Source of the DNA: Chitinophagaceae bacterium UBA4411
Lineage (GTDB): Bacteria > Bacteroidota > Bacteroidia > Chitinophagales > Chitinophagaceae
DNA: 64,000 bases
Direction: 5' to 3'
Assembly: GCA_002400415.1 (NCBI GenBank)
Contig: DGQP01000002.1
Coordinates: forward strand, 372,001-436,000
Shown here: piece after piece, positions 53,478 through 63,521 of the stretch
Numbering within the stretch: the first letter of the stretch is position 1
Layout: every line of letters begins with the position of its first letter
Notes under the pieces: generated by a model
Databases searched by the model: none
Told to the model about the DNA's origin: nothing
What the model saw: only the letters and a program-made list of their open reading frames with translations
Position numbers and translations under genes: made by a program

Positions 53478-54359
53478 TTATCCAAACTGTACGGAGGTCA
53501 TATTTAAAGATCCTGCCACCAGTTTATCATTGAAGAATACAGGCTCTTCATTTTTCTCCTGCAAACCCAGTGTATACATCAACGGGTAATAGTGGTCAGG
53601 GGTTGGTATGGCCAGTTTTGCCGATTTACTTAACGACTCATAGTTGATCAACGCCTGGTGATCACCATCGGTAATCTTTTTCTTAAATAACTCATGCATT
53701 TCAATGGCCCAGTCATAGCCATAACCTGGCTGATCCAGTTTATCCCAGGCCACCATGCGCAGGTTATGCACCATATTGCCGCTGCCGATAATCAGTACTC
53801 CCTTTTTCCGAAATGCAGCCAGTTCCTTTGCTAATTCATAATGATAAGCCGCAGGTTTGCTGTAATCAATACTCAATTGCAGTACAGGGATCTTTGCTTC
53901 CGGGTACATTCTGCGAACAACTGTCCAGGCGCCATGGTCAAGACCCCAGTCATGATTGAGACCGACATTTGTTGAATGAATTAATTCTTTGGTTTCAGCA
54001 GCCAGCAAACTATTGCCGGGGGCAGGGTATTGCACATCAAACAATTCCTGCGGAAAACCTCCAAAGTCATGAATGGTTTTAGGATGATCCATGGCGGTAA
54101 TATGCGTGCCATTCGTGAGCCAGTGTGCAGATACCACCAGTACCGCCTTTGGAACAGGGAGTTCTTTCGCTTTTTTTTCCCACTGCAAACTGAACTCATT
54201 GTTCTCGATGCCGTTCATAGGAGAACCGTGTCCTATAAAAAGGACAGGCATTTTTTCTTCCAGCTCATCAAGCTCATCAGTAAAACGTTTAAACCCGGTT
54301 AAACTGCCCATAGTTAATAACCCTCCTGCGATTGTATAGATAAAGTGTTTTCTTTTCAT
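53478..54359 (-). CDS. Extradiol ring-cleavage dioxygenase, DODA/YgiD type
   Basis: A 293-residue protein of the class III extradiol dioxygenase family (4,5-DOPA dioxygenase-like, YgiD). Metal-binding residues are in PVLFIGHGSPMN (His44), VVSAHWLTNGTH and the later IGSGNMVHNLR. A hydrophobic N-terminal segment of about 23 residues (HFIYTIAGGLLTMGSLTGF) suggests export or a membrane anchor, which is unusual for YgiD. An in-frame ATG is 12 bases further upstream. The physiological catechol substrate is unknown. Confidence 0.88.
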   Translation of the reverse strand: MKRKHFIYTIAGGLLTMGSLTGFKRFTDELDELEEKMPVLFIGHGSPMNGIENNEFSLQWEKKAKELPVPKAVLVVSAHWLTNGTHITAMDHPKTIHDFGGFPQELFDVQYPAPGNSLLAAETKELIHSTNVGLNHDWGLDHGAWTVVRRMYPEAKIPVLQLSIDYSKPAAYHYELAKELAAFRKKGVLIIGSGNMVHNLRMVAWDKLDQPGYGYDWAIEMHELFKKKITDGDHQALINYESLSKSAKLAIPTPDHYYPLMYTLGLQEKNEEPVFFNDKLVAGSLNMTSVQFG

Positions 54360-54511
54360 AAAACCAGTCAAAGATACGAAAGTTATTTTATTTCAATGTT
54401 TAAACATTGATAAAATGCAGTTCCGCCTACTCTCGCCAAAGCCGTTCCGGGCAAAAATCAGGTTTTTCGCTAAAGGGAATTACTAACTTTTACCAACTAA
54501 ACTTCCCTGCT

Positions 54512-54919
54512 ATGACACATTACCATATCGTTTCCCGCATCTCCATCTACCTCTTATCGGTGGTGCTGATCATTTTTGGTATTTTTCATTTCTTATATCC
54601 AAGGGATCTGCTGGTTTATGTTCCCTTATCGCTGGTGGGTGGAATTAAATGGGCCTATATCACAGGTTCAGCTTTTATATTAGTAGGCCTTTCTTTTTTA
54701 ACCAACCAGTTTGTGAAGTTTACAAGTTACCTGCTGGTTGTTATGCTGATTATTTTTATCCTTACTATTCATGTTCCGAATTACCTGGATGCAGGTGACA
54801 GGGATATGCGTCAAATGGCTTTAATTAACATCCTGAAGGATACAGCAATTGCAGGCTTTGCCCTCCACATTGCTGCCGGCGCCCATCACCAGCATTTTCA
54901 TTTGGAAGAAAGCGATTAA
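54512..54919 (+). CDS. DoxX-like four-helix membrane protein
   Basis: A 135-residue integral membrane protein with four hydrophobic helices (about 8-28, 40-62, 68-88 and 108-125) and a His-rich C-terminus (HIAAGAHHQHFHLEESD). Helix pattern and length suggest the DoxX/DoxD-like group; the GGIKWAYITGSAFILVGLSF segment fits that. No activity can be assigned, and members are often annotated only by fold. The start at 54512 follows a 35-codon stretch that does not look coding. It is divergent from the dioxygenase gene. Confidence 0.7.
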   Translation: MTHYHIVSRISIYLLSVVLIIFGIFHFLYPRDLLVYVPLSLVGGIKWAYITGSAFILVGLSFLTNQFVKFTSYLLVVMLIIFILTIHVPNYLDAGDRDMRQMALINILKDTAIAGFALHIAAGAHHQHFHLEESD

Positions 54920-55424
54920 TCCGGCCTTCACAGTACCCTCCTGTTGCAATCATTATTCACCATTCATTCAGGGGTGAACAGGTAGTTTTTTGCAGCAGTA
55001 CTACCAGGGATATTTTACCTGAACCCTTACGGATTTCACCCGGGATTTTCCTACTCCCGTCTCCAAAACAAGTAGTTTTTTGAAGAACCCGGGATACCCC
55101 CGAGCAAAAGTAGATCCCCATTTACTCTCGTTTTTACTACGTGTTTTCTTTTAGTTTTTATTTCCCCGAATTGCTTTGTTGAAAAATAATTTCGTAGAAG
55201 CCCTGCGGAAACGCATCCTGAAAAATGTGCACTTAATCAATATGTTATAATAACAAATCGTATAAATACTGACATCCATTTTCCTATTTTCACGAAATTG
55301 CCGCAGTATTTTTTCGGAAAATACTTGCATCTAATACTATCCTGTTATACATTTGTCCTGCAATCACAAAGAAAATTTCCGACTGGTTGCGCTAATTAAT
55401 CCCGATACCTTTTAAAGTACCCGA
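54920..55424. other. Intergenic region upstream of the PA14-like cargo gene
   Basis: About 500 AT-rich bases without a gene. It holds two copies of GTAGTTTTTTG exactly 90 bases apart (54982-54992 and 55072-55082) and the promoter described at 55325-55355. No other feature is visible. Confidence 0.5.
55325..55355 (+). promoter_or_regulatory. Promoter of the PA14-like T9SS cargo gene
   Basis: TTG at 55325-55327, 20 bases, then TACATTTG at 55348-55355, an exact TAnnTTTG box. The ATG lies 69 bases after the box. Confidence 0.6.
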
Positions 55425-56945
55425 ATGATGAAAACTCTACTTTTTTCTATTTCCCTGTTTTTTATTGCCGCAGTAACTGCAAACGCACAGCCCTGTACTC
55501 CCCAGGGAAATGAAACAACATATGGCACCGGTAACATCTGGATAGGTTATGTGTACGATAACAGTAACCTTACAGTATATAAAGGTTACATGAATGAAGG
55601 CAGCGCATCCAGCCCTAATTTTGATGAGAGCTTTGGTTCCAGCAATGGTAATTTCAATACAAATGGCTGCCCGGTTAATGCAACCACTTTCAGTGTCCGC
55701 TATAAACTGACCAAAACATTTGCAGCAGGATTTTATGATTTTACAGTAGGTGGTGATGATGGTTACCGCCTTAGCCTGGATGGTGGCGCCACCTGGGTCA
55801 TTAACAGGTGGAATGACCAGTCTTATACCACTTCAATTTATACTGCACAACTGAATGGCTCTTATAATATCGTACTGGAGTATTATGAAAATAACGGGGA
55901 TAACCGTATCTCTTTTAATGTATCACAAGGCTGTTCTTCATTGGATGATACCAACCTCTATGGTACCAATGACGTATGGAGAGCCTATGTGTATGACGGC
56001 ACCAGTTTTAACCAGTACCAGGGTTTCGTAACCCGCGGCACATTGAATAATCCATCTATTGATGAAAATTTTGGTGGCAGCAATGTAAACTTTGCAACAA
56101 GCTGCACAGGCGTACAGACGGAAACATTTAGTGTTCGCTTCCGTCTTAATAAGACTTTTGCCAGCGGAAGTTATACGTTCTTTGTGGGTGGTGATGATGG
56201 TTACCGTCTTAGTTTTGATGGCGGTACCACCTGGGTCATCAACCAATGGAATGATCATCCGTATTCCGTTTCCTCCTATACAGCCACACTCAATGGCTCT
56301 TATAACATGGTATTGGAGTATTATGAAAATGGTGGTGAAAACCGGGTTACATTTGCCCTTGCATCCGCATCTCCGTTACCGGTTAAGTTAATGAGCTTTA
56401 GTGGTGCAGCTTTAAATAAGAAAGCAGTACTGAACTGGACTTTGGCTGCCGGCAGCAACCCTGATTATTTTGAAATTGAAAGAAGTGCTGATGGCGTCAA
56501 CTTCACTACAGCCGGCAAGTTAACTGTTCCTTCCACTACCAACGTCCAGGCGGATATGAATTTCAGTTATACAGATGCAACACCGCTTACCGGTAAGTCA
56601 TTCTACCGTCTTCGTATAACTGACCTGACCGGTATAGTTACTTATTCCAAAGCTGTTGCTCTTACTTTTAACAACGATAATAACCAAAGTTTCAGCATCT
56701 ACCCCACTGTAGTTAATGGCACAGGTTCCCTGACTATCCAATCTGCCAATACAGTTAAATCAGCAACAATTGTGGTTACAAATGCTGCCGGAGTACAGAT
56801 CAGCCAGAAAGGTATCGGCAGGTTACAGGCCGGCCAGGCGGTTAGCTTTATTCCTTTTACCGCAACTGTGGCAAAAGGTATGTACATCATCCGCATTGCT
56901 GATGACAACAACATCCTGCATACACAAAAGATAATTGTACAATAA
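55425..56945 (+). CDS. Secreted T9SS cargo with tandem PA14-like domains
   Basis: A 506-residue protein with a signal peptide (MMKTLLFSISLFFIAAVTAN, ending near NAQ). Two homologous domains of about 145 residues follow (about 22-168 and 169-315), each with FTVGGDDGYRLSLDGGATW- or FFVGGDDGYRLSFDGGTTW-type sequence, as in PA14/fibro-slime carbohydrate-binding domains. A linker domain spans about 320-420 (KLMSFSGAALNKKAVLNW). The end is a type A T9SS sorting domain (IYPTVVNGTGSLTIQ...GMYIIRI). Binding of sugars at the cell surface is plausible but not shown. The two repeats are also similar at the DNA level. Confidence 0.85.
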   Translation: MMKTLLFSISLFFIAAVTANAQPCTPQGNETTYGTGNIWIGYVYDNSNLTVYKGYMNEGSASSPNFDESFGSSNGNFNTNGCPVNATTFSVRYKLTKTFAAGFYDFTVGGDDGYRLSLDGGATWVINRWNDQSYTTSIYTAQLNGSYNIVLEYYENNGDNRISFNVSQGCSSLDDTNLYGTNDVWRAYVYDGTSFNQYQGFVTRGTLNNPSIDENFGGSNVNFATSCTGVQTETFSVRFRLNKTFASGSYTFFVGGDDGYRLSFDGGTTWVINQWNDHPYSVSSYTATLNGSYNMVLEYYENGGENRVTFALASASPLPVKLMSFSGAALNKKAVLNWTLAAGSNPDYFEIERSADGVNFTTAGKLTVPSTTNVQADMNFSYTDATPLTGKSFYRLRITDLTGIVTYSKAVALTFNNDNNQSFSIYPTVVNGTGSLTIQSANTVKSATIVVTNAAGVQISQKGIGRLQAGQAVSFIPFTATVAKGMYIIRIADDNNILHTQKIIVQ

Positions 56946-56971
56946 TATTTCTGTCAACCATTCCTCTTAAG

Positions 56972-56993
56972 AGCCTGCTTTGCAGGCTTTTTT
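56972..56993 (+). terminator. Terminator of the PA14-like cargo gene
   Basis: AGCCTGC (56972-56978), loop TTT, GCAGGCT (56982-56988) followed by TTTTTTT. It lies 26 bases past the stop. Confidence 0.85.
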
Positions 56994-57113
56994 TATTATT
57001 TGTGCAATCTGAGAAAAGGAGCAGACCGGCCTTTGTGTGAAAAGGGGCTATCCTGTATTCCTATTTTTCGTACATTTCTGTGCATAATCATTTCCCCATC
57101 TTAAACGACTTGT

Positions 57114-57578
57114 ATGCCCGTCTTCAAACTCAATGTCAATAACAAAGAATATACAGTAGAAGCCGAATCCGATATGCCCCTTTTGTGGGTGCTTCGTGAC
57201 CTGCTTGATCTTACCGGGACAAAATATGGTTGTGGTGTGGCCAGTTGTGGCGCCTGCACCGTCATTATGGATGGTAATGCTGTTTATGCGTGCCAGCGTA
57301 CTGTCAGCACCTGTGTCAATAAAAAGATCATTACAATTGAAGGGTTGTCGGAAGATGGCTCTCACCCCGTGCAAAGAGCCTGGCAAAAGGCAGGTGTGCC
57401 GCAATGTGGCTATTGCCAGCCGGGTCAGATAATGGCAGCTGCTGCCCTGCTGGGGAAAAACAAAAAACCTTCCGAAGAGCTGATCAATGAAACCATGAGT
57501 GAGAATCTTTGCCGCTGCGGCACCTATCACCGCATTAAAGAAGCCATTCATATTGCCATCGAAGAAATCAATAAATAA
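57114..57578 (+). CDS. [2Fe-2S] subunit of an aldehyde/isoquinoline oxidoreductase (IorA-type)
   Basis: A 154-residue electron-transfer subunit. The plant-ferredoxin-like [2Fe-2S] cluster uses Cys40, Cys45, Cys48 and Cys60 (TKYGCGVASCGACTV). The second, helical cluster domain uses Cys98, Cys101, Cys133 and Cys135 (PQCGYCQPGQ and LCRCGTY). It passes electrons from the molybdenum subunit encoded 17 bases downstream. No signal peptide is present; export with the Tat-tagged partner as a folded complex is the likely route. No FAD subunit gene is adjacent. Confidence 0.92.
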   Translation: MPVFKLNVNNKEYTVEAESDMPLLWVLRDLLDLTGTKYGCGVASCGACTVIMDGNAVYACQRTVSTCVNKKIITIEGLSEDGSHPVQRAWQKAGVPQCGYCQPGQIMAAAALLGKNKKPSEELINETMSENLCRCGTYHRIKEAIHIAIEEINK

Positions 57579-57595
57579 CCTTCACAATACTGTAT

Positions 57596-59803
57596 ATGAA
57601 AAAAACAGCTATTGACCGCCGCCATTTTATAAAGATCACTTCGCTTTCTTCAGGAGGCCTTGCAATCGGTTTTATGATGCCTGGGTTACCTGCTTTAGCG
57701 ATCTCTGCATACGACTGCGAGTTCTTTCAGCCGAATGCCTATATTAAAATTGACAAAAAAGGGAAGATCACGGTTTATTATTCCAAGCAGGAATCCGGGC
57801 AGGGAGTGGATACGGCATTACCGATGATCGTGGCAGAAGAACTGGATGCTGATTTCCGCGATGTGAAAGCAGAGATAGCTCCCTATGGAACTGTGCCCGG
57901 CTCTGAACACGATACCGGTGGCAGCCAGAGCATATTAGGCATGTACGATAGTTTGCGGAAGGCGGGTGCCGTGGCAAAAGCCATGCTTATCAGCGCTGCA
58001 GCAGCCGTTTGGAAAATAAGTCCTTCCTCCTGTGCAGCAGATAATGGAGAAGTGGTGAATACGGTGACTATGCAGCGCATCAAATATGGCGGGTTGGTTT
58101 GTGAAGCCGCCAAATTGCCCGTACCCAAAGAAGTAACCTTAAAAAATCCGAAAGATTTCAAGCTGATCGGTAAATCAGAAAAACGTTCCAATTTAAAAGA
58201 TATACTTACCGGCAAAACAAAATATGGCCTTGACCTGAAAGTCCCCGGAATGGTATATGCCGTAGCAGAACGCTGCCCCGTACTCGGCGGCAGTTTGGTG
58301 AGTGTGGATGATGCAGCAGCCAAAAGAGTGCCTGGTGTTTTGAAAGTTGTGAGTTATAAAGGCACCGGTGCCCCAATGCATGTAAGGGATGGGGTGGCCG
58401 TTATTGCCACCAGTACCTGGGCAGCAATCAAAGCAAGAAAATTACTGAACATTACCTGGGATGAAGGAAAAAAGAACAATGAAAACACAGAGCAGTTATT
58501 TAAAACATTTGCCGGCAAAGCAAAAGATGCTCCTAAAATAGAAGTATATAAAAAAGGGGATGTCAGCAAATACAATGGTAAAAACGAACTGGTTGCTGAA
58601 TATGCGCAACCCTTCCTTGCCCACGCAACAATAGAGCCCATGAACTTTATTGCCTCGGTAAAAGATGATAGCTGTGAAATATGGGGCGGGTTACAATTAC
58701 CGGATTGGGCTGTAAATACAATAGCAGCTGTATCGGGTATCAAAAAAGAAAAGATCAAAGTAAACCTTCTGCTGATGGGCGGGGCTTTCGGCAGGCGGCT
58801 GCATTTTGATTTTGCAATCGAAGCAGTAAAAATCGCTCAGCAGTTTGATAAACCCGTTCAACTGGTTTGGGAAAGAACAGATGACACACAATACTCCCCC
58901 TATCGTCCGGCCAATTACCATTTCTTAAAAGCCAGTACGGATGAAAAAGGTTCTATCATCTCCTGGCAACACCATGTGCTGGGCACGCCTATTGCCTTCA
59001 TGACAGAAGGCCCGGATACAAAAAATATTGGCGAAATGGATGGTGCGGATCATGGTTTTTGTTACGCCATACCCAATATAAAAACCGGTTATACTCCCGT
59101 TGATTTTAATATCAACCGGGGATGGTTGCGTTCTGTTGATATTTGTGTCAACACATTCCCGGTGGAAAGCTTCATTGATGAAATTGCGCTGAAATTGAAA
59201 AAAGACCCGTTACAATTCCGCTTATCCATGCTGGAAAACAGGCCTGATTTTAAAACCGGTGAAGGCCCCGGGGCACTGACACAATCACCTGCAAGAATTG
59301 CTGCCGTATTAAAATTGGCAGCGGAGAAAATCGGCTGGTCATCACCCCGGAAACCCAATCACTATATCGGGCTGGCCACTCACTCCTTCATCTTTGCAAA
59401 GTCATACGCAGCCCATGCAATCGAGATCGAGATGCTGGAACCTAAAAAATTCCGCATTGTAAAAGTGGTGGCGGCCATTGATTGCGGTCTGGTCATTAAC
59501 CCCGATGGCTTACTGAACCAGATGGAAGGCGGGCTTGCTTTTGGGCTGACACAAGCCCTGAAAGGAGAAATAACGATCACAAACAGCCGGGTTAACCAGG
59601 ATGGTTATTTCAGTTATGAATTGCTGCGCTATGATGAAATGCCCCCGGTAGAAATCCATATCACCGACAGCAAGGAAGAACCCGGTGGTGTGGGAGAAGT
59701 AGGCTTATCAACAGTGGCGCCTGCATTATGTAATGCATTGGCTGCTGCAGGAAACCGGCCCCGAAGTTTACCAATCCGTAATGAAGGATACAGTTGGGTC
59801 TGA
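57596..59803 (+). CDS. Molybdopterin-binding subunit of a xanthine dehydrogenase-family oxidoreductase (IorB-type)
   Basis: A 735-residue catalytic subunit. The N-terminus MKKTAIDRRHFIKITSLSSG carries a twin-arginine signal, so the folded enzyme is probably exported. The molybdenum-cofactor region has LLMGGAFGRRLHFDF, and the C-terminal EPGGVGEVGLSTVAPAL contains the catalytic Glu of the family. It is about the length of isoquinoline 1-oxidoreductase beta. The substrate (aldehyde, N-heterocycle or other) is unknown. A strong terminator follows. Electrons probably go to a periplasmic cytochrome c, given the absence of a FAD subunit; this is inference. Confidence 0.9.
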   Translation: MKKTAIDRRHFIKITSLSSGGLAIGFMMPGLPALAISAYDCEFFQPNAYIKIDKKGKITVYYSKQESGQGVDTALPMIVAEELDADFRDVKAEIAPYGTVPGSEHDTGGSQSILGMYDSLRKAGAVAKAMLISAAAAVWKISPSSCAADNGEVVNTVTMQRIKYGGLVCEAAKLPVPKEVTLKNPKDFKLIGKSEKRSNLKDILTGKTKYGLDLKVPGMVYAVAERCPVLGGSLVSVDDAAAKRVPGVLKVVSYKGTGAPMHVRDGVAVIATSTWAAIKARKLLNITWDEGKKNNENTEQLFKTFAGKAKDAPKIEVYKKGDVSKYNGKNELVAEYAQPFLAHATIEPMNFIASVKDDSCEIWGGLQLPDWAVNTIAAVSGIKKEKIKVNLLLMGGAFGRRLHFDFAIEAVKIAQQFDKPVQLVWERTDDTQYSPYRPANYHFLKASTDEKGSIISWQHHVLGTPIAFMTEGPDTKNIGEMDGADHGFCYAIPNIKTGYTPVDFNINRGWLRSVDICVNTFPVESFIDEIALKLKKDPLQFRLSMLENRPDFKTGEGPGALTQSPARIAAVLKLAAEKIGWSSPRKPNHYIGLATHSFIFAKSYAAHAIEIEMLEPKKFRIVKVVAAIDCGLVINPDGLLNQMEGGLAFGLTQALKGEITITNSRVNQDGYFSYELLRYDEMPPVEIHITDSKEEPGGVGEVGLSTVAPALCNALAAAGNRPRSLPIRNEGYSWV

Positions 59804-59830
59804 TCTTTTTACGATATTCCTTAATAAAAT

Positions 59831-59862
59831 AAAAGCTGCTGGCATGATGCCAGCAGCTTTTT
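59831..59862 (+). terminator. Terminator of the iorAB-type operon
   Basis: AAAAGCTGCTGGCAT and ATGCCAGCAGCTTTT form a 15-base-pair stem with a one-base centre, effectively a CATGA loop, followed by TAC. It lies 28 bases past the stop, between convergent genes, and may serve both. Confidence 0.85.
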
Positions 59863-59905
59863 ACAATCAACGAATGAGGATACGGAAAACTATATGCTCC
59901 CGTTT

Positions 59906-61276
<1,371 letters not shown>

Positions 61277-61478
61277 TTAAGCGATCGTTTACTTCACCTG
61301 TTCCCTGCACTTCAGTCTCCAAAAATAGAATGGGTGGCGGCCTGATTTAAATGAGTAAAGTCAGAAGATAGCTGCTTTTCGTATGAGTAATGACAGGTTA
61401 TTGACTATAAATCAAATGGGCAATAAAAGAGTTGCTTATCCCTTTCATTGCCCATTAGTATGAAACAGTAACGGAAAA

Positions 61479-63473
61479 TTAAAATCCTTTGGTCTTTAAG
61501 AACTTATCAAACCATTGCTGGTAGCGTTCCAGGCGGTCGGCCTGGAAACTTGGTAAAGTCAATCCATGAAACTGGCCCGGGTAAATAATGAGTTCAGTCT
61601 GAATGCCGTTGGACCGCAGGGCCTGGTACATCTGCTCACTGCCAACTGCCGGCACATTAAAATCTTTTTCGCCGGTCATGAATAAAGTAGGTGTTTTGAT
61701 CCTGCCCGCGTTGAGGAAAGGATAGGAAATCTTTAAATATTTTTCATAATTCTTATCCTTCCAGGGCTGGCCCAGTTCATTATCCAGCTGAAGGATATAC
61801 TGATCCACACCATACAGTGATAATTGCAGGGCACTGCCTGCCCCGCTGACCGCTGCTTTAAAACGATCATCTTTCGCAATCGTATAATCCGTAAGTATGC
61901 CTCCGTAACTCCAGCCGGCGATGCCCATTTTATCCGCATCAATAATTCCCTTATTGATCAGGTGATCGGCAGCCCCCTGTATATCCAGCACTTCTTTGTT
62001 TCCCCAATCAGCATAAATAGATTTACTATATTCAATACCCCGCCCGTTACTGCCCCGGTAGTTCACAGCAACAACTGCATATCCCTTTGCCGCTAAAGTT
62101 TGTCTTGTTAAGTCAAACCCATAGTCATCCTGCCCGACAGGGCCGCCATGAATAAAAAAGATAACAGGTAATTTCTCTTTACCGGCATTTGGTGGTAAAT
62201 ATAAAAGGCCGGAGACAGTAGTTCCATCCCTGCTCTTTGATACAAATTTTTCCACCGTGGCCAGGGAAAGATCCTTTACAAAATCATCCTGCACTCTGGT
62301 AAGACGGCGGAGATTGTTATTTTCAAATGCATAATACTCAGAAGGCAGCTGCGGATTCGTCATGGAAGTGATCCAACTGCCACCGGGATGCAATTCCAGG
62401 GCATTGAATGAACGGTTGCCGCCAATCAGTTTATTCATCCTTCCGTTCTTCGGATCGAAGGCAGCAATATACCGTTCACAATCATCTGTTACCAATGCGG
62501 CAATACTGCTGCCATCTTTATTCCACCGTATATTGGTTACCGGGCGGTCAAGTGATTTACTCAGTAACACCGGTTCTCCGCCCACCGCAGGTATTACAGA
62601 CAAAACGGGCTGATCATACATGATGAAATTTTCATCGGAAGTACTGCGCAGGTAAGCAATGGTTTTACCATCGGGACTCCATTGCGGCGAGCCATCACTT
62701 CCCTTCCAACTGGTAAGTTGTCTTGCTTCAGCGCCGGCCCTGGCGGCAATAACAAATATGTCACTGTTACTGTTCTTGTCCGGGTCTTCAGTGCGGTTGC
62801 TTACAAAAGCAATGGCAGAGCCATCAGGGCTCCATTGCATATTGCCTTCATTATAATTGCCACGGGTAAGTGTGTCCGTTTTTTTTGCTGCCACATCAAA
62901 AAGATAAAGATGTGTCTTGCGTTTATCATACAGGTAGCCGCTGACATCCTGTTTGAAATGATACCGGTCAATCACCATCGGGTTGTTCTTTTTCTTCCCC
63001 GCAGTATCTTCCTGGTCACGGATAGCGAGTAGTAATTTTTTTCCATCTGGACTCCAGGCATAATCAGACAGGTCGCCTTTTGTATCGGTAAGTTTGATGG
63101 CTTCGCCTCCGAGCCTATTCAATATATATACTTGTGTGCTGCCGCCGTTGCGGGCTGCCGTAAATGAAATATATTTCCCGTCGGGGCTCCATTTGGGATT
63201 ATTTTCAACATCCGGGCTATTGGTGAGCTGCACCGATTCTGTTCCTTCCCAGTTTATCATCCAGATATCCGTATTGCGCTTATCTTTTACGGAATCAACA
63301 GTGGTTAATGTATACAAGACCCATTTCCCATCGGGAGAAATTTGTGCATCCCCGGTGCTTTGCAACCGCAGGATATCTGAAGAACGAAGTGTTCTTTTTA
63401 CAGGTTGTGCCACTATTGATAGCTGAACAGCCATTACACTGCAGAAAAGCAGGATTGATCTTTTGAATTGCAT
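61479..63473 (-). CDS. Exported S9C acylaminoacyl-peptidase-like enzyme
   Basis: A 664-residue serine peptidase with a signal peptide (MQFKRSILLFCSVMAVQLSI, ending near VAQ). The propeller half has several SPDGK-type TolB-like repeats (QISPDGKWVLYTL, KWSPDGKYISFTA, AWSPDGKKLLLAI). The hydrolase domain has Ser522 in GWSYGGILT, an Asp in TGEKDFNVP and His in GQFHGLTLP. It probably trims periplasmic peptides or acylated peptides. Third S9 member in the window, after the DPP4-like and POP proteins, and the only one of S9C type. Confidence 0.9.
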   Translation of the reverse strand: MQFKRSILLFCSVMAVQLSIVAQPVKRTLRSSDILRLQSTGDAQISPDGKWVLYTLTTVDSVKDKRNTDIWMINWEGTESVQLTNSPDVENNPKWSPDGKYISFTAARNGGSTQVYILNRLGGEAIKLTDTKGDLSDYAWSPDGKKLLLAIRDQEDTAGKKKNNPMVIDRYHFKQDVSGYLYDKRKTHLYLFDVAAKKTDTLTRGNYNEGNMQWSPDGSAIAFVSNRTEDPDKNSNSDIFVIAARAGAEARQLTSWKGSDGSPQWSPDGKTIAYLRSTSDENFIMYDQPVLSVIPAVGGEPVLLSKSLDRPVTNIRWNKDGSSIAALVTDDCERYIAAFDPKNGRMNKLIGGNRSFNALELHPGGSWITSMTNPQLPSEYYAFENNNLRRLTRVQDDFVKDLSLATVEKFVSKSRDGTTVSGLLYLPPNAGKEKLPVIFFIHGGPVGQDDYGFDLTRQTLAAKGYAVVAVNYRGSNGRGIEYSKSIYADWGNKEVLDIQGAADHLINKGIIDADKMGIAGWSYGGILTDYTIAKDDRFKAAVSGAGSALQLSLYGVDQYILQLDNELGQPWKDKNYEKYLKISYPFLNAGRIKTPTLFMTGEKDFNVPAVGSEQMYQALRSNGIQTELIIYPGQFHGLTLPSFQADRLERYQQWFDKFLKTKGF

Positions 63474-63521
63474 GTTAAAAGATATATCTCCTAATATAAG
63501 AAATGACAGGCAGAATTGGAG

